DNA of 40,595 bases from CAIKMD01 sp036490955 (GCA_036490955.1 DASXCX010000156.1:1-40595); one strand, 5' to 3'; counted from the stretch's first letter, positions 32,338 through 40,454 are shown. The notes: generated from the letters alone by a model not told the origin. Numbers and translations: made by a program.

Positions 32338-33318
32338 GTGGCGAAGTTGAAACTCCGTTGTGTTGTCGGCAATTACGAAAGCACGCGCCCGCTGCGCGAG
32401 CGGGTCGTCGAGGCCGAAGGCATCGAGTTCGAATTCCCGAACTATCCCGGCTATGAGGATATCCATCGCCAAGTCGCGCACGACGACATCTGCGACGTCG
32501 GCGAATTCAACTGCCCGGCCTATGTCGCGGCGGCGAGCCGCGACTGGTTCTTCACCGGCCTGCCGCTCTTCCTGCATCGCCGGTTCCGCCACGGCTTCAT
32601 CTTCATCAACAAGGACAAAGGCATCGAGAAGCCGTCCGATCTCGCGGGAAAGCGCATAGGCTGCCCAATCTACCAGCCGGCGGCCTGCGTGTGGCTGCGC
32701 GGCCTCTTACAGAACGATTACGGCGTGCCGCCGGAATCGGTCACCTGGGTGACGAACGATCCCGAGATCATCGAGTTCGAGCGGCCCGCCGGCTTGCGTA
32801 TCGAGAAGATGCGCCCGGAGAAGAACGTCGACGACATGTTCACCGACGGCGAGATCGACGCGATCTTCTCACCGAATTTCCCGAAGGCGTGGTTGGCGAA
32901 AAAGCCGAACATCGCGCGGCTGTGGCCGAATTTCAAAGAGCTCGAGGTCGATTGGTTTAATCGCACTGGTCTCTTCCCGGTCATGCATTGCGCGATCGTG
33001 AAGCGGGATATCGTCGACAAGAATCCGTGGGTGGTAAAGAGCCTGATGGACGCGTTCGAGAAATCGAAGCAGCTCTCCTACAAGCACCTCACCAATCCGC
33101 GTATCGTTCCGCTCGCTTGGTACCAGTCCTACTGGGAGGAAGAGCGCGCGTTCCTTGGCGCCGATCCCTGGGAATACGGTGTGACCTCGGCCGCCAACCG
33201 CAAGAACGTAGAGCTGATCTGCAAATACGTGCATCAGCAGCATATGTCGACGCGGCAGATGACGGTCGACGAGCTCTGGCCGAAAGAAGCGCTGAGCTGG
33301 ACCGCGCCAAAGGCCTAA
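32338..33318 (+). CDS. 4,5-dihydroxyphthalate decarboxylase-like / binding-protein-fold protein
   Basis: The protein has 326 residues from a GTG at 32338 with GAAAGGA upstream. It has no signal peptide. It shows the two-lobed periplasmic-binding fold in the branch that includes 4,5-dihydroxyphthalate decarboxylase, with LAGKRIGCPIYQPAACVWLRGLL, NDYGVPPESVTWVTND and a C-terminal DELWPKEAL. It is more diverged from the classical enzyme than the second copy at 34326. Cytoplasmic decarboxylation of an aromatic acid is the family-based guess; a cytoplasmic sensor is an alternative. Confidence 0.75.
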   Translation: MAKLKLRCVVGNYESTRPLRERVVEAEGIEFEFPNYPGYEDIHRQVAHDDICDVGEFNCPAYVAAASRDWFFTGLPLFLHRRFRHGFIFINKDKGIEKPSDLAGKRIGCPIYQPAACVWLRGLLQNDYGVPPESVTWVTNDPEIIEFERPAGLRIEKMRPEKNVDDMFTDGEIDAIFSPNFPKAWLAKKPNIARLWPNFKELEVDWFNRTGLFPVMHCAIVKRDIVDKNPWVVKSLMDAFEKSKQLSYKHLTNPRIVPLAWYQSYWEEERAFLGADPWEYGVTSAANRKNVELICKYVHQQHMSTRQMTVDELWPKEALSWTAPKA

Positions 33319-33349
33319 CGGCGGCGCGGCTGACGATTGGGGGAAGGGC

Positions 33350-34315
33350 GTGCTCGGCAGCTTATTGGCTTTGATCTCCGCGGTGACCTTTGCGATCACC
33401 AATGCTTCCGTGCGCCGCGGCGTGATCAGCGGCTCCGCGGTGCAAGCGACGACTCTGTCCATACCGGTCGGCGTGCCGTTGTTCGTGCTGGCGCTCGCGG
33501 TCGGCGGGGGCTTCGGCGCGTTCGGTGAACTGCCCCGGGCGTCGGTGATCGCCTTTGGCATCACCGGCGTCACGCATTTCGTTATCGGCCGCTATGCCAA
33601 TTACCGCGCTATCGGCGCGATCGGCACGAACCTCGCGGGGCCGGTGACGCAATTCAATCTCGTCGTGTCGCTGGTCTTCGCGATCCTCCTCCTCGGCGAG
33701 ACGCTGACCATCCCCCGGCTTGTCGGCATTCTTCTCATCTTCGCCGGGCCCGCGGTCGTGTCGCGCGAAGGCGCGAAGCGGGCGCGTGCGGCCGCCGCGA
33801 CGGCGGAATTCAAGCCGCGCATGGTCGAAGGCTATATCTTCGCGGCGCTCTCCGCGTTTTTCTATGGCCTGACCCCGGTGCTGCTGCGCTATGCCGGCGG
33901 CGGGCGTGGCCTCGATGCCGCCCTCGCGGGCGGCGTTATCAGCGCGTCGGCCGCGAGCGTCGTCATCTTGCTGCTGCTCGCGGCGCCCGGCCATTGGCGC
34001 GAGATCCGCGGGGTCACCCCGGAGGCGACGAAGTGGTTCCTCTTCTCGGGCGTCATGGTCTACGTCTCGCAGATTTTTTATTACATGGCGCTCGCGCTCG
34101 CGCCGGTGACCATCGTCTCGCCGATCATGGCCCTCAGCAACATCTTCCGCATCCACGCCTCGCGCTGGCTTAATCCGCGCCACGAGATTTTTGGGCCGCA
34201 GGTCATCGTCGCCACCGCGGTCTCCTTTTTTGGCGTGATCGTGCTGTCGATCAGCGTCGACATGTTGCCGCTGCCGCCCGAATGGGCGGCGTGGCTGAAT
34301 TGGCATTGGCCTTGA
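33350..34315 (+). CDS. DMT-superfamily (EamA) transporter
   Basis: The protein has 321 residues from a GTG at 33350 with GGGGGAAGGG before it. Ten hydrophobic helices in two homologous EamA halves are visible, with GVTHFVIGRYANYRAIGAIG and ITNASVRRG in the first and GLTPVLLRYAGGG and YYMALALAPVTIVSPI in the second. The family exports or imports metabolites such as amino acids and organic acids by proton exchange. It is the last gene of the 31398 operon and is the only clear transporter in that cluster. Substrate unknown. Confidence 0.88.
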   Translation: MLGSLLALISAVTFAITNASVRRGVISGSAVQATTLSIPVGVPLFVLALAVGGGFGAFGELPRASVIAFGITGVTHFVIGRYANYRAIGAIGTNLAGPVTQFNLVVSLVFAILLLGETLTIPRLVGILLIFAGPAVVSREGAKRARAAAATAEFKPRMVEGYIFAALSAFFYGLTPVLLRYAGGGRGLDAALAGGVISASAASVVILLLLAAPGHWREIRGVTPEATKWFLFSGVMVYVSQIFYYMALALAPVTIVSPIMALSNIFRIHASRWLNPRHEIFGPQVIVATAVSFFGVIVLSISVDMLPLPPEWAAWLNWHWP

Positions 34316-34325
34316 GGCGTATCGT

Positions 34326-35309
34326 TCAGCCGACCCCGAGCGCTTCCGGCGCAAACAGCTCCTCGACCGCGAGCTTCTTCGGCGAGAGATGCTGCTCGAA
34401 AGACCAGCGCGTCGCCGCCTCGAGGGTCGGCCGGTTCTTCTCGATGCCGTAGGGCCAGAAATCCTCGCCCATCGCAGCGCGCGTGTCATCGAGATCGGGC
34501 AGGAGCCAGGGCAGGGTGGCTTTCACCGCGCCGCCATCGCCGTCGAGATCGCGGATGGCGATGTCCTTCGCGTCGCAGAAGCCCTTGTAGACGCGCATCG
34601 CTAATGACGGGTCGCGCTCCAGCGCCTCGGTCTTGATGCCGAGCACATGCATGATCGGAAAGATGCGCGTCTTTTTGTAATAGGCCTGCTCGACCGCGCG
34701 ATAATCCGGAAAGAGCCGTCCGACTTTTGGGTGCTTCATCGCTTGGCGCGACGGCGAGGCGGCGGTGATGAGGCCGTCGATCCCGCCGTCCATGAGAAGC
34801 TGGGAGAGGCTTTTCTCGGTTTCTTGCTCGATGCGGATCGAGGCGGGAAGACCGAGATCCTGTGTCAGCCGTTCCTTCGGATCGAAAAGCCCGCCATTCA
34901 CCCAGATCAGATCCTCGGGCTTCACGCCGTATTCGTCGGCGAGGATGCCACGCGCCGTCGTGACGGCGGTGATGCCGTAGAACGGCACGCCGATACGCCG
35001 GCCTTTCAGATCGGTCGGCGCACGGATGCCGCGATCGGTGCGGATATAGATCGCCGAATGGCGGAAGATGCGCGAAGGATAGATCGGGATCGCCGTGTAG
35101 GGCACCGGACCGCGCGAGCGTCGCGTCAGATAGGATGAGAAAGATTGCTCCATCACGTCGTAGGGCGGAGATTCGCCGGCGCGAAAGAAGAAATTATGCG
35201 GCGCGTTGACGGTGAACTCGATATCGCAGCCCTCGATCTTGGCGCGGCCGTCGCGCAGCGCGTTGACGCGGTCGTAATCCCAACAGGCGATTTTCAGAAC
35301 CTGGCCCAA
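34326..35309 (-). CDS. 4,5-dihydroxyphthalate decarboxylase family protein
   Basis: The protein is taken as 327 residues from a TTG at 35309. GAGGGG lies six bases upstream and overlaps the stop of the preceding gene, which decides this start; the frame opens further upstream only inside that gene. Family signs match the decarboxylase well: LKIACWDYDRVNALRDG, YDVMEQSFSSYLTR, AIPIYPSRIFRHSAIYI, DLKGRRIGVPFYG and the GILADEYGVK stretch. There is no signal peptide. It would remove a carboxyl group from an aromatic diacid, by family. It follows the iron-type binding protein gene with 10 bp between stop and start. Confidence 0.83.
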   Translation of the reverse strand: MGQVLKIACWDYDRVNALRDGRAKIEGCDIEFTVNAPHNFFFRAGESPPYDVMEQSFSSYLTRRSRGPVPYTAIPIYPSRIFRHSAIYIRTDRGIRAPTDLKGRRIGVPFYGITAVTTARGILADEYGVKPEDLIWVNGGLFDPKERLTQDLGLPASIRIEQETEKSLSQLLMDGGIDGLITAASPSRQAMKHPKVGRLFPDYRAVEQAYYKKTRIFPIMHVLGIKTEALERDPSLAMRVYKGFCDAKDIAIRDLDGDGGAVKATLPWLLPDLDDTRAAMGEDFWPYGIEKNRPTLEAATRWSFEQHLSPKKLAVEELFAPEALGVG

Positions 35310-35319
35310 TTGATGCCCC

Positions 35320-36453
35320 TCAATGCTGCGCGGCTTTGCGCATCTCGCCGATTTGGGCGACCGCCTTGTCGAGCGCTGCCGCGTTCGCCTCGTCCTGTGG
35401 CGCGACGTAATGCGCGCCCGGCACCGGTGTGCCGTCGGCATCGGCGACCGAGGCGACATCGATCCGGCGGGAATTTTGCTCCGTCGCCTTGGCAAAACCA
35501 TCCTGCACGTCCTCGCTCAGGAACCAATTGAGGAACAACCGCGTCGCGTTCGGATGCGGCCGGTTCTTCATCACCCACATGGTCGAGCCGCCGAGCGTGA
35601 TGTCGTTGAGCTCAGGCGAATTGCCGAACTTGCGCAGATCAATCGGTACGCCGGCCTTGATGTAAGGCTCCATCAACGCGTGCGAATTGCCGGGGCCGAG
35701 CGCGAGCCAAGCCGCGCCGTGCGCAAGCGCGTCGATCACCTGATTCTGGTCGGTCACGAAGACCGGCTTCTGATCACTGATGAAATGGCGCAGCTCGTCC
35801 TCGCTGAAGCGCCGCGCGAGATAGAAAGCGAATTGTGCGCCTGGGCCGGGCACGTTCGGGTCGTGCCAATAGATTTTGCCCTTGAGGCCGGGGTCGAGAA
35901 GGATGCGCACGCCTTCTTTCTTCACCCGGTCGGGTGAAAGCTTCAGCGCGTTGTAGACCGGGCTTTTCAGTGCAAGGTTGCTCGAGAAGACATAGGTATT
36001 GGCGCTGTCGACATAGGCCTCGTCCCAGCCGCCCCAGATCTTTGGATCGTTGACGGCGGGATCGCGCAACTCCGGCGCGAAGGGATCGACAAAGCCTTCC
36101 TTGACCATGTCGAAGCCGATGACCGAGCCCGTCATGATCGCGTCCCAGAGATATTTCCCCGATTGCCGCTCGAGGCGCACGCGGCCGACGATCTGCGCGC
36201 CCGGTGTCGCGGTGATCGACAATTTGATCGAGGGGAAATCCTTGGCCCAAGCGGCGGCGATGAAATTCCGCGCCGCGAGATTGGGTTGCGAGAAGAAATC
36301 GAGCTCGCCGTCTTTCTCGGCAGCGGCGACAAGCTTGGCGCGCTCGGCGTTCCAGTCTTCCGCGCGACTTGCCGCAAAAGGCGCGACCGCGAAGAGCGCC
36401 GCGATCGCCCAGCACACGCGTCTCGAAATCCCGCCCGAATTCCGAAAAATCAC
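35320..36453 (-). CDS. Fe(III)-type (AfuA/COG1840) periplasmic binding protein
   Basis: The protein has 377 residues from a GTG at 36453 with GGAGGGG just upstream and a signal peptide cleaved near residue 31. It has the class II binding-protein layout of the iron/2-aminoethylphosphonate group, with AAAEKDGELDFFSQPN, WDAIMTGSVIGFDM, GLKGKIYWHDP and ITLGGSTMWVMKNRPHPNATRLFLNW. Members bind iron, spermidine, phosphonates or organic acids, so the name is not the ligand. It starts 27 bp after the tRNA-Thr gene and precedes the decarboxylase-like gene. No permease is present. Confidence 0.85.
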   Translation of the reverse strand: MIFRNSGGISRRVCWAIAALFAVAPFAASRAEDWNAERAKLVAAAEKDGELDFFSQPNLAARNFIAAAWAKDFPSIKLSITATPGAQIVGRVRLERQSGKYLWDAIMTGSVIGFDMVKEGFVDPFAPELRDPAVNDPKIWGGWDEAYVDSANTYVFSSNLALKSPVYNALKLSPDRVKKEGVRILLDPGLKGKIYWHDPNVPGPGAQFAFYLARRFSEDELRHFISDQKPVFVTDQNQVIDALAHGAAWLALGPGNSHALMEPYIKAGVPIDLRKFGNSPELNDITLGGSTMWVMKNRPHPNATRLFLNWFLSEDVQDGFAKATEQNSRRIDVASVADADGTPVPGAHYVAPQDEANAAALDKAVAQIGEMRKAAQH

Positions 36454-36479
36454 GTCCCCTCCCGTTCCCAGGCGGCGGC

Positions 36480-36554
36480 TGGTGCCGGATGAGGGGATTG
36501 AACCCCCGACCTTCGGTTTACAAAACCGCTGCTCTACCGCTGAGCTAATCCGGC
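36480..36554 (-). tRNA. tRNA-Thr (anticodon TGT)
   Basis: On the minus strand a full cloverleaf of 75 bases is visible. The acceptor GCCGGAT pairs with ATCCGGC, the D arm is GCTC...GAGC, and the anticodon loop is TTTGTAA, giving TGT, which reads ACA (Thr). The T arm is GGGGG-TTCAATC-CCCTC and a genomic CCA ends the gene. One mismatch is present at the top of the anticodon stem. The binding-protein gene follows 27 bp downstream with no obvious terminator. Confidence 0.95.
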
Positions 36555-36614
36555 CTGCCGCCGTTTCGCTGTTTTAGCAAAGCCTGGGGACGGAATCATC
36601 CGTGGCGTTCGTTC

Positions 36615-36818
36615 CTAGATCACGTCGATGGCGTATCGCGCGGATTTTTTTGCCGCTATTTCGGCGTCGAGCTTGGCGGCGTCTCGATCGAGATCTTCGG
36701 CGAAGCGCAATATTTTTCGCCGCTCCGCGTGATCGACGAGGTGATTTGCCGTCTCACGCGTGCTCAGAGCCTGTGCGCGGCGCTCATCCACGAACAAATG
36801 CAATTCCGCAAGATCCAA
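36615..36818 (-). CDS. Small helical protein, unknown function (67 aa)
   Basis: A TTG start at 36818 is preceded by AGGGGG at good spacing, which makes a real gene likely. The protein is highly charged and helical, with ERRKILRFAEDLDRDAAKL and DAEIAAKKSARY. There is no signal peptide or membrane segment. Similar short helical proteins occur in many alphaproteobacteria. An FNR/FixK-like box lies about 90 bp upstream, which points to oxygen-dependent control. The tRNA-Thr gene follows 60 bp downstream. Confidence 0.6.
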   Translation of the reverse strand: MDLAELHLFVDERRAQALSTRETANHLVDHAERRKILRFAEDLDRDAAKLDAEIAAKKSARYAIDVI

Positions 36819-36908
36819 TTTTTCCCCCTCTGGTGTCCGTTGGGGCTTGTTCAGGAACCCGGAACGCCAAGCCCACGATCACCCTAGCGAAGGGTGCCGT
36901 GCGTCGCC

Positions 36909-36922
36909 TTGATCCAAGTCAA
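36909..36922. promoter_or_regulatory. FNR/FixK-like binding site
   Basis: TTGATCCAAGTCAA matches the TTGAT-N4-ATCAA consensus in nine of the ten specified positions. It lies between the MBL gene stop and the small-protein gene, about 90 bp upstream of the latter's start, the place for an anaerobic activator. Confidence 0.6.
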
Positions 36923-36941
36923 TCTGCCGCGAGGAAGGGAA

Positions 36942-37901
36942 TCAGGCGCTACGCTTGAGCTCTCTATGGAGCCGCGCCATCGCGGCGAATTCCTCGAGCA
37001 CGTTGGGAGCGTCGGTCTTCTGGTCGAATTCGCGGTAGAGGGCACGGACATTGGCTGCCATGCGCTCGCCTTCGCCCCATTGCGCGTAGCGCGCTTTGAC
37101 CAACTCGCGCGCCGTTTGCTCGGCCGGAATCTTGCTTTGCCAGCGCTGCCGGGCTTCGCTTTCGATCCAGCGGAAATAGTCGCGCGTCTCGCGGACGCCG
37201 GTTTTGTCGGTGACGGGCCCATGGCCGGGCACGACGATATCGACATCGAGCGCCAGGATGCGCTCACAGGCGGCGATCCAATTGCCGACAGGGCCGGCCC
37301 ACATGACGGGGTGGCTGCCGATGAAGAGGATGTCGCCGGTGAAGACAGTGCGCTCCGCCGGCAGATAGGCGATCGCGTCGCCTTTGGTGTGCGCTGGGCC
37401 GACCTCGATGAGCTGAACCTCTTTGCGTCCGACCGCGAGCGTGAGCGCACCGTGAAAGGTTTGCGTCGGCGGCGTCAGGGTGATGCCGGTGAAATCGAAG
37501 CCGCCCATCACCTCATGCGCGAAGGCGGCGCCTTCGCCAAGCATCCGGTAGTTCGCCATCATCGCCGCGAGCATCTCGGGCCGCGTGCCTTTGATCTCGG
37601 CGGCGCAATGCTCGGTCGCGACGATCGTTGCCGCGCCGGCCAGCTCGTTGCCGAAGTAATGATCGGGATTGCCATGCGTGTTGAAGAGCAGATCGATGCG
37701 CGCGGACGCGGGAACGGCGGTGCGCATACGCTCCAGCATCACCCGCGTCAGCTTCAGATCCATGAGTGTGTCGACGAGCAGCGTCTGTCCGCTATCGGTC
37801 ACGAGGCCGGCATTGCTCCAGCCCCAAGTGCCATTGGGCTGAAGGTAGGCGTAGCAGCCATTGCCGATATCGTGCAGCCCCTGCGTATAAGCCCAACCCA
37901 T
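36942..37901 (-). CDS. MBL-fold metallo-hydrolase with variant HxNxDH motif
   Basis: The protein is 319 residues from the ATG at 37901, which has a GGGGGAG nearby; the longer frame lacks family support. The metal-binding motif reads THGNPDH (75-81), with Asn78 where the usual second His stands, while Asp80, His81, His171, Asp190 (GD) and His227 (PGHGP) are kept. This HxNxDH variant is known in one branch of the superfamily, so activity is not excluded. The substrate could be a lactone, thioester or phosphate ester, and I cannot choose. There is no signal peptide. Confidence 0.88.
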   Translation of the reverse strand: MGWAYTQGLHDIGNGCYAYLQPNGTWGWSNAGLVTDSGQTLLVDTLMDLKLTRVMLERMRTAVPASARIDLLFNTHGNPDHYFGNELAGAATIVATEHCAAEIKGTRPEMLAAMMANYRMLGEGAAFAHEVMGGFDFTGITLTPPTQTFHGALTLAVGRKEVQLIEVGPAHTKGDAIAYLPAERTVFTGDILFIGSHPVMWAGPVGNWIAACERILALDVDIVVPGHGPVTDKTGVRETRDYFRWIESEARQRWQSKIPAEQTARELVKARYAQWGEGERMAANVRALYREFDQKTDAPNVLEEFAAMARLHRELKRSA

Positions 37902-38068
37902 CGCCTCGCTCCCCCTATGACGGCGGCCGACTGTAGCACGCGGCCATAGGGCTTCGGCCGCTCGGTGGTTGCTTCGCCGGCGTGCCAATCGCTGAAGCCG
38001 GACTGAGCGATCTTGCCGCGGCCGCACGGTCTTGGCGGGCTCGGTGTCGACGACTAAAGTTGCCGATA

Positions 38069-38317
38069 ATGAAAGCGCCGCGAATCTTTCCGCTCAGTGT
38101 CGGGGTTGTTCTCGCTGGTTGCAGCTCGCAGCCGGTCCTGCTCAATGGCTCGGAGCAAGGCGTCGTGGTGCGCTATAGCCAATCCTCAGGCAGCCCTGCC
38201 GACGCCACCGCGGCGGCTGAAAAATTCTGCGCTCAATATGCCCGCAAGGCGGTGCAAGGCGACGGCGATGCGTCAACCGGGGATACGTTCGTTTCGTTCA
38301 GTTGCGAGAAGCCATAA
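38069..38317 (+). CDS. 82-aa lipoprotein of unknown function
   Basis: The ATG at 38069 starts a signal peptide with lipobox VLAGC (Cys18); the frame extends upstream but without signal or ribosome site. The mature part has SEQGVVVRYSQSSGSPADATAAAEKFCAQYARKA and a final SFSCEKP, so two Cys residues could form a disulfide. This pattern recurs in short lipoproteins of Rhodospirillales. A small DUF3096 gene follows on the same strand. Confidence 0.75.
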   Translation: MKAPRIFPLSVGVVLAGCSSQPVLLNGSEQGVVVRYSQSSGSPADATAAAEKFCAQYARKAVQGDGDASTGDTFVSFSCEKP

Positions 38318-38430
38318 GTCTCCGCACGGCACGAAGTTTCCCTCAAATCGCCAAAGATTCTCCCGAAAGCGCGCCGAGATAGATACTCCGGCCGCCACCG
38401 CGGCGCGCCACGCAGCGGAGAATAAGCAAC

Positions 38431-38580
38431 ATGACTTTCGATGTCGTTTTGATTACGCCGCTCGTCGCCCTGATCGGCGGCATCCTCATCCTATTCGTGC
38501 CGCGGCTGCTCAATTTTGTCGTCGCGATCTATCTTATTATCGTCGGCGCGACCGGGCTTTGGCCTCACTTGTTGCGCTGA
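38431..38580 (+). CDS. DUF3096-like small membrane protein (49 aa)
   Basis: The short frame encodes two hydrophobic helices with TPLVALIGGILILFVPRLLN and YLIIVGATGLW, which is the hallmark layout of DUF3096. GGAG lies about 11 bases upstream of the ATG. Its final 16 bases overlap the 3' end of the convergent rlmB gene. Such proteins are widespread and uncharacterised. Confidence 0.82.
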   Translation: MTFDVVLITPLVALIGGILILFVPRLLNFVVAIYLIIVGATGLWPHLLR

Positions 38581-39413
38581 GCATCTGTTTTTTCGGTGAG
38601 CGCATACAGCGCGACGGCGGCGGCGTTCGAGACGTTGAGCGAATGAAGTGCGCCGCGCACCGGCAGCCGTGCGAGATAGTCGCACCGCTCGCGCACCAGG
38701 CGCCTCAGTCCGGCGCCCTCCGCGCCGAGCGCCAATGCGACCCGCGGCGGCAGATCGATCGCCGTGAGGGATTCGGGCGCTTCGCTGTCGAGACCGACGC
38801 ACCAGAAGCCTTCGGTCTTCAATTGCTCGATCGTGCGCGCGAGATTCGTGACGCGGATGAGGGGCACGGTCTCGAGCGCACCCGAAGCCGCTTTGGCGAG
38901 CGCACCGGTGACCGGCGGCGCGCCGTGCTCGGGGACGATCACAGCGAGAGCCGCGAAGGCAGCGGCCGAACGCAAGATCGCACCGACATTGTGCGGATCG
39001 GTCACTTGATCGAGCAGCAAGAGGATATGCGGCTCTCCCGCTTCCGGCAGGGCGGAGAGTAAATCGTCGAGTTCGGGCGCGGCAAGCGGCTTGGCTTCGA
39101 GCGCCAAGCCCTGATGCACCGCCTCCGTCGGCAGCAGGATTTCGAGCGCGCGGCGCTCGATTGGCTCGGGTCGCGTCGGACGTTCGGCGGCGCGTGCCTT
39201 GGCCAGAAGCAACGCCGCTTCCTCGATATTCTCGCTCAGGCAGAAGAAGCGTTGAACGACGCGCAGCGGGTTGGCGAGAGCCGCCGTTACCGCGTGTCGG
39301 CCATAGACGAATTGCGTGCCCTTTGCCGCGACTGGCTCGGCGTCGTGATGCTCGCGCGCGCGGGGTTGACGCTGATCGTGCCGGTGATGGGACGTGCGGC
39401 GCCGCCGCGCCAT
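38565..39413 (-). CDS. rlmB: 23S rRNA (guanosine-2'-O)-methyltransferase RlmB-like (SpoU/TrmH family)
   Basis: The protein is 282 residues from the ATG at 39413; the frame runs on upstream as antisense to the CMD gene. A basic Arg/His-rich N-terminus precedes a substrate-binding domain (TQFVYGRHAVTAAL). The SpoU knot motifs are DQVTDPHNVGAILRSAAAF, ALGAEGAGLRRLVRERCD and LPVRGALHSLNVSNAAAVAL. RlmB methylates G2251 of 23S rRNA in the P-loop; a tRNA target is the alternative. The gene starts 8 bp after the CMD stop, on the same strand. Confidence 0.92.
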   Translation of the reverse strand: MARRRRTSHHRHDQRQPRAREHHDAEPVAAKGTQFVYGRHAVTAALANPLRVVQRFFCLSENIEEAALLLAKARAAERPTRPEPIERRALEILLPTEAVHQGLALEAKPLAAPELDDLLSALPEAGEPHILLLLDQVTDPHNVGAILRSAAAFAALAVIVPEHGAPPVTGALAKAASGALETVPLIRVTNLARTIEQLKTEGFWCVGLDSEAPESLTAIDLPPRVALALGAEGAGLRRLVRERCDYLARLPVRGALHSLNVSNAAAVALYALTEKTDAQRNK

Positions 39414-39421
39414 CGAAACGC

Positions 39422-39982
39422 CTAGCGTTTGTGCTTCAGCGGTTGCAGCGGCACCGAGCCGTCGGGCGTCGGCACGCCGGCGACATTGAGGATCATCGAG
39501 ATCATGCTGTAATGGCCGTTGATCCCAATCAAATCCATTACGCCGCGGGTGCCGAAACGCGAGCGCACGGCTTCGAAGGTGCGTTCGCTGACATTGTGCG
39601 TGCCGTTGAGCTCGACGCAGAAATTGTAGATCGCGGCCTGCGCCGGGGTCAGATTCGCCGGCGCCTCGCCCTTGCGGATCGCCTCGACGATCGCGGGATC
39701 GACCCCGGATTTGAGGGCGAGATTGGCATGCGCATACCATTCATATTGCGCGCCCCAGAAGCGGCCGACGGTGATCGTCGCCAGTTCTTTCAATTCCTCG
39801 GGCAGCGAATTCTCGAACCTCACATAGGCACCGGTCGCCTCGATCGCGCGCAAAACGCCGGGGCTGTGAAGCGCGGGTACGAATGGACCGCGCATGCCGC
39901 CGCGCGATGCCGCGACTTTGTTCGCGAGGTCGTTCTGCTCGTCGGTGTAAGCGTTGGGCGTGATCTCGGGGAACCGACTCAT
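39422..39982 (-). CDS. Carboxymuconolactone-decarboxylase/AhpD-like family protein
   Basis: The protein is 186 residues with AGGAG nine bases before the ATG. It has the CMD-fold region RFWGAQYEWYAHANLALKSGV with the Glu-Trp-x-x-His pattern of this branch, and lacks the CxxC peroxidase pair of AhpD. CMD-branch proteins act on lactones or as antioxidant enzymes; with no CxxC a redox role is unlikely here. It is followed closely by rlmB. No aromatic ring-cleavage genes are next to it, so the substrate is unknown. Confidence 0.88.
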   Translation of the reverse strand: MSRFPEITPNAYTDEQNDLANKVAASRGGMRGPFVPALHSPGVLRAIEATGAYVRFENSLPEELKELATITVGRFWGAQYEWYAHANLALKSGVDPAIVEAIRKGEAPANLTPAQAAIYNFCVELNGTHNVSERTFEAVRSRFGTRGVMDLIGINGHYSMISMILNVAGVPTPDGSVPLQPLKHKR

Positions 39983-40072
39983 GGGCGTTCGCTCCTAGCC
40001 TTGCACGTATTCTTGAGCGAGTGAGTAGAGCAAATCCGGGATGAAATGCCACCACGAAATATCCCGGCGATG

Positions 40073-40101
40073 TTGACGGCGCAGCGCGGTTTTTAGTAAG
40101 A
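40073..40101 (+). promoter_or_regulatory. Possible promoter of the tRNA-Tyr-Gly-tuf unit
   Basis: TTGACG (40073-40078) is followed after 17 bases by GTAAGA, a poor -10. The position, about 25 bp before tRNA-Tyr, fits a stable-RNA promoter, but the -10 is weak so this is tentative. Confidence 0.35.
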
Positions 40102-40126
40102 CCGCCGGCCGCTTGAGCGTGCCTTT

Positions 40127-40212
40127 GGTGGGGTTGCGGAGCGGTCAAACGCACCAGACTGTAAATCTGGCGACTTCGGTCTTCGAAGGTTCGAATCCTT
40201 CCCCCACCACCA
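40127..40212 (+). tRNA. tRNA-Tyr (anticodon GTA)
   Basis: An 86-base class II tRNA: acceptor GGTGGGG pairs with CCCCACC, the anticodon stem CCAGA/TCTGG surrounds CTGTAAA, giving GTA, and a long variable arm precedes the T arm AAGG-TTCGAAT-CCTT. A genomic CCA is present. It is followed by tRNA-Gly and tuf. Confidence 0.96.
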
Positions 40213-40346
40213 TTTTGCTTCGCACCGACGCGCTTCGCGAAGGAGGGCCGGCCGAGCCAACTGCTCGTTCCCACCCTTTCCGCCTGCGAGATTTCGGGAT
40301 ATATCGGCCCCCGCGGCGCCGATGCGATGCGACGGCCCGGTCGGCC

Positions 40347-40420
40347 GCGGGTGTAGCTCAATGGTAGAGCAGAAGCCTTCCAAGCTTACGACGAGGGTTC
40401 GATTCCCTTCACCCGCTCCA
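40347..40420 (+). tRNA. tRNA-Gly (anticodon TCC)
   Basis: A 74-base cloverleaf: acceptor GCGGGTG pairs with CACCCGC, the D arm is GCTC...GAGC, and the anticodon loop CTTCCAA gives TCC, reading GGA. The T arm is GAGGG-TTCGATT-CCCTT and CCA is encoded. It lies 34 bp before the tuf start. Confidence 0.96.
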
Positions 40421-40454
40421 GCGCGTATCGGCGGCAGAGGATCGAGACAGGGAC

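Noticed and set aside
36824..36900. GGGCTTG...CAAGCCC hairpin before the small-protein gene
   Set aside because: Seven-base stem with a long loop and no T-run, so neither a convincing terminator nor a riboswitch.
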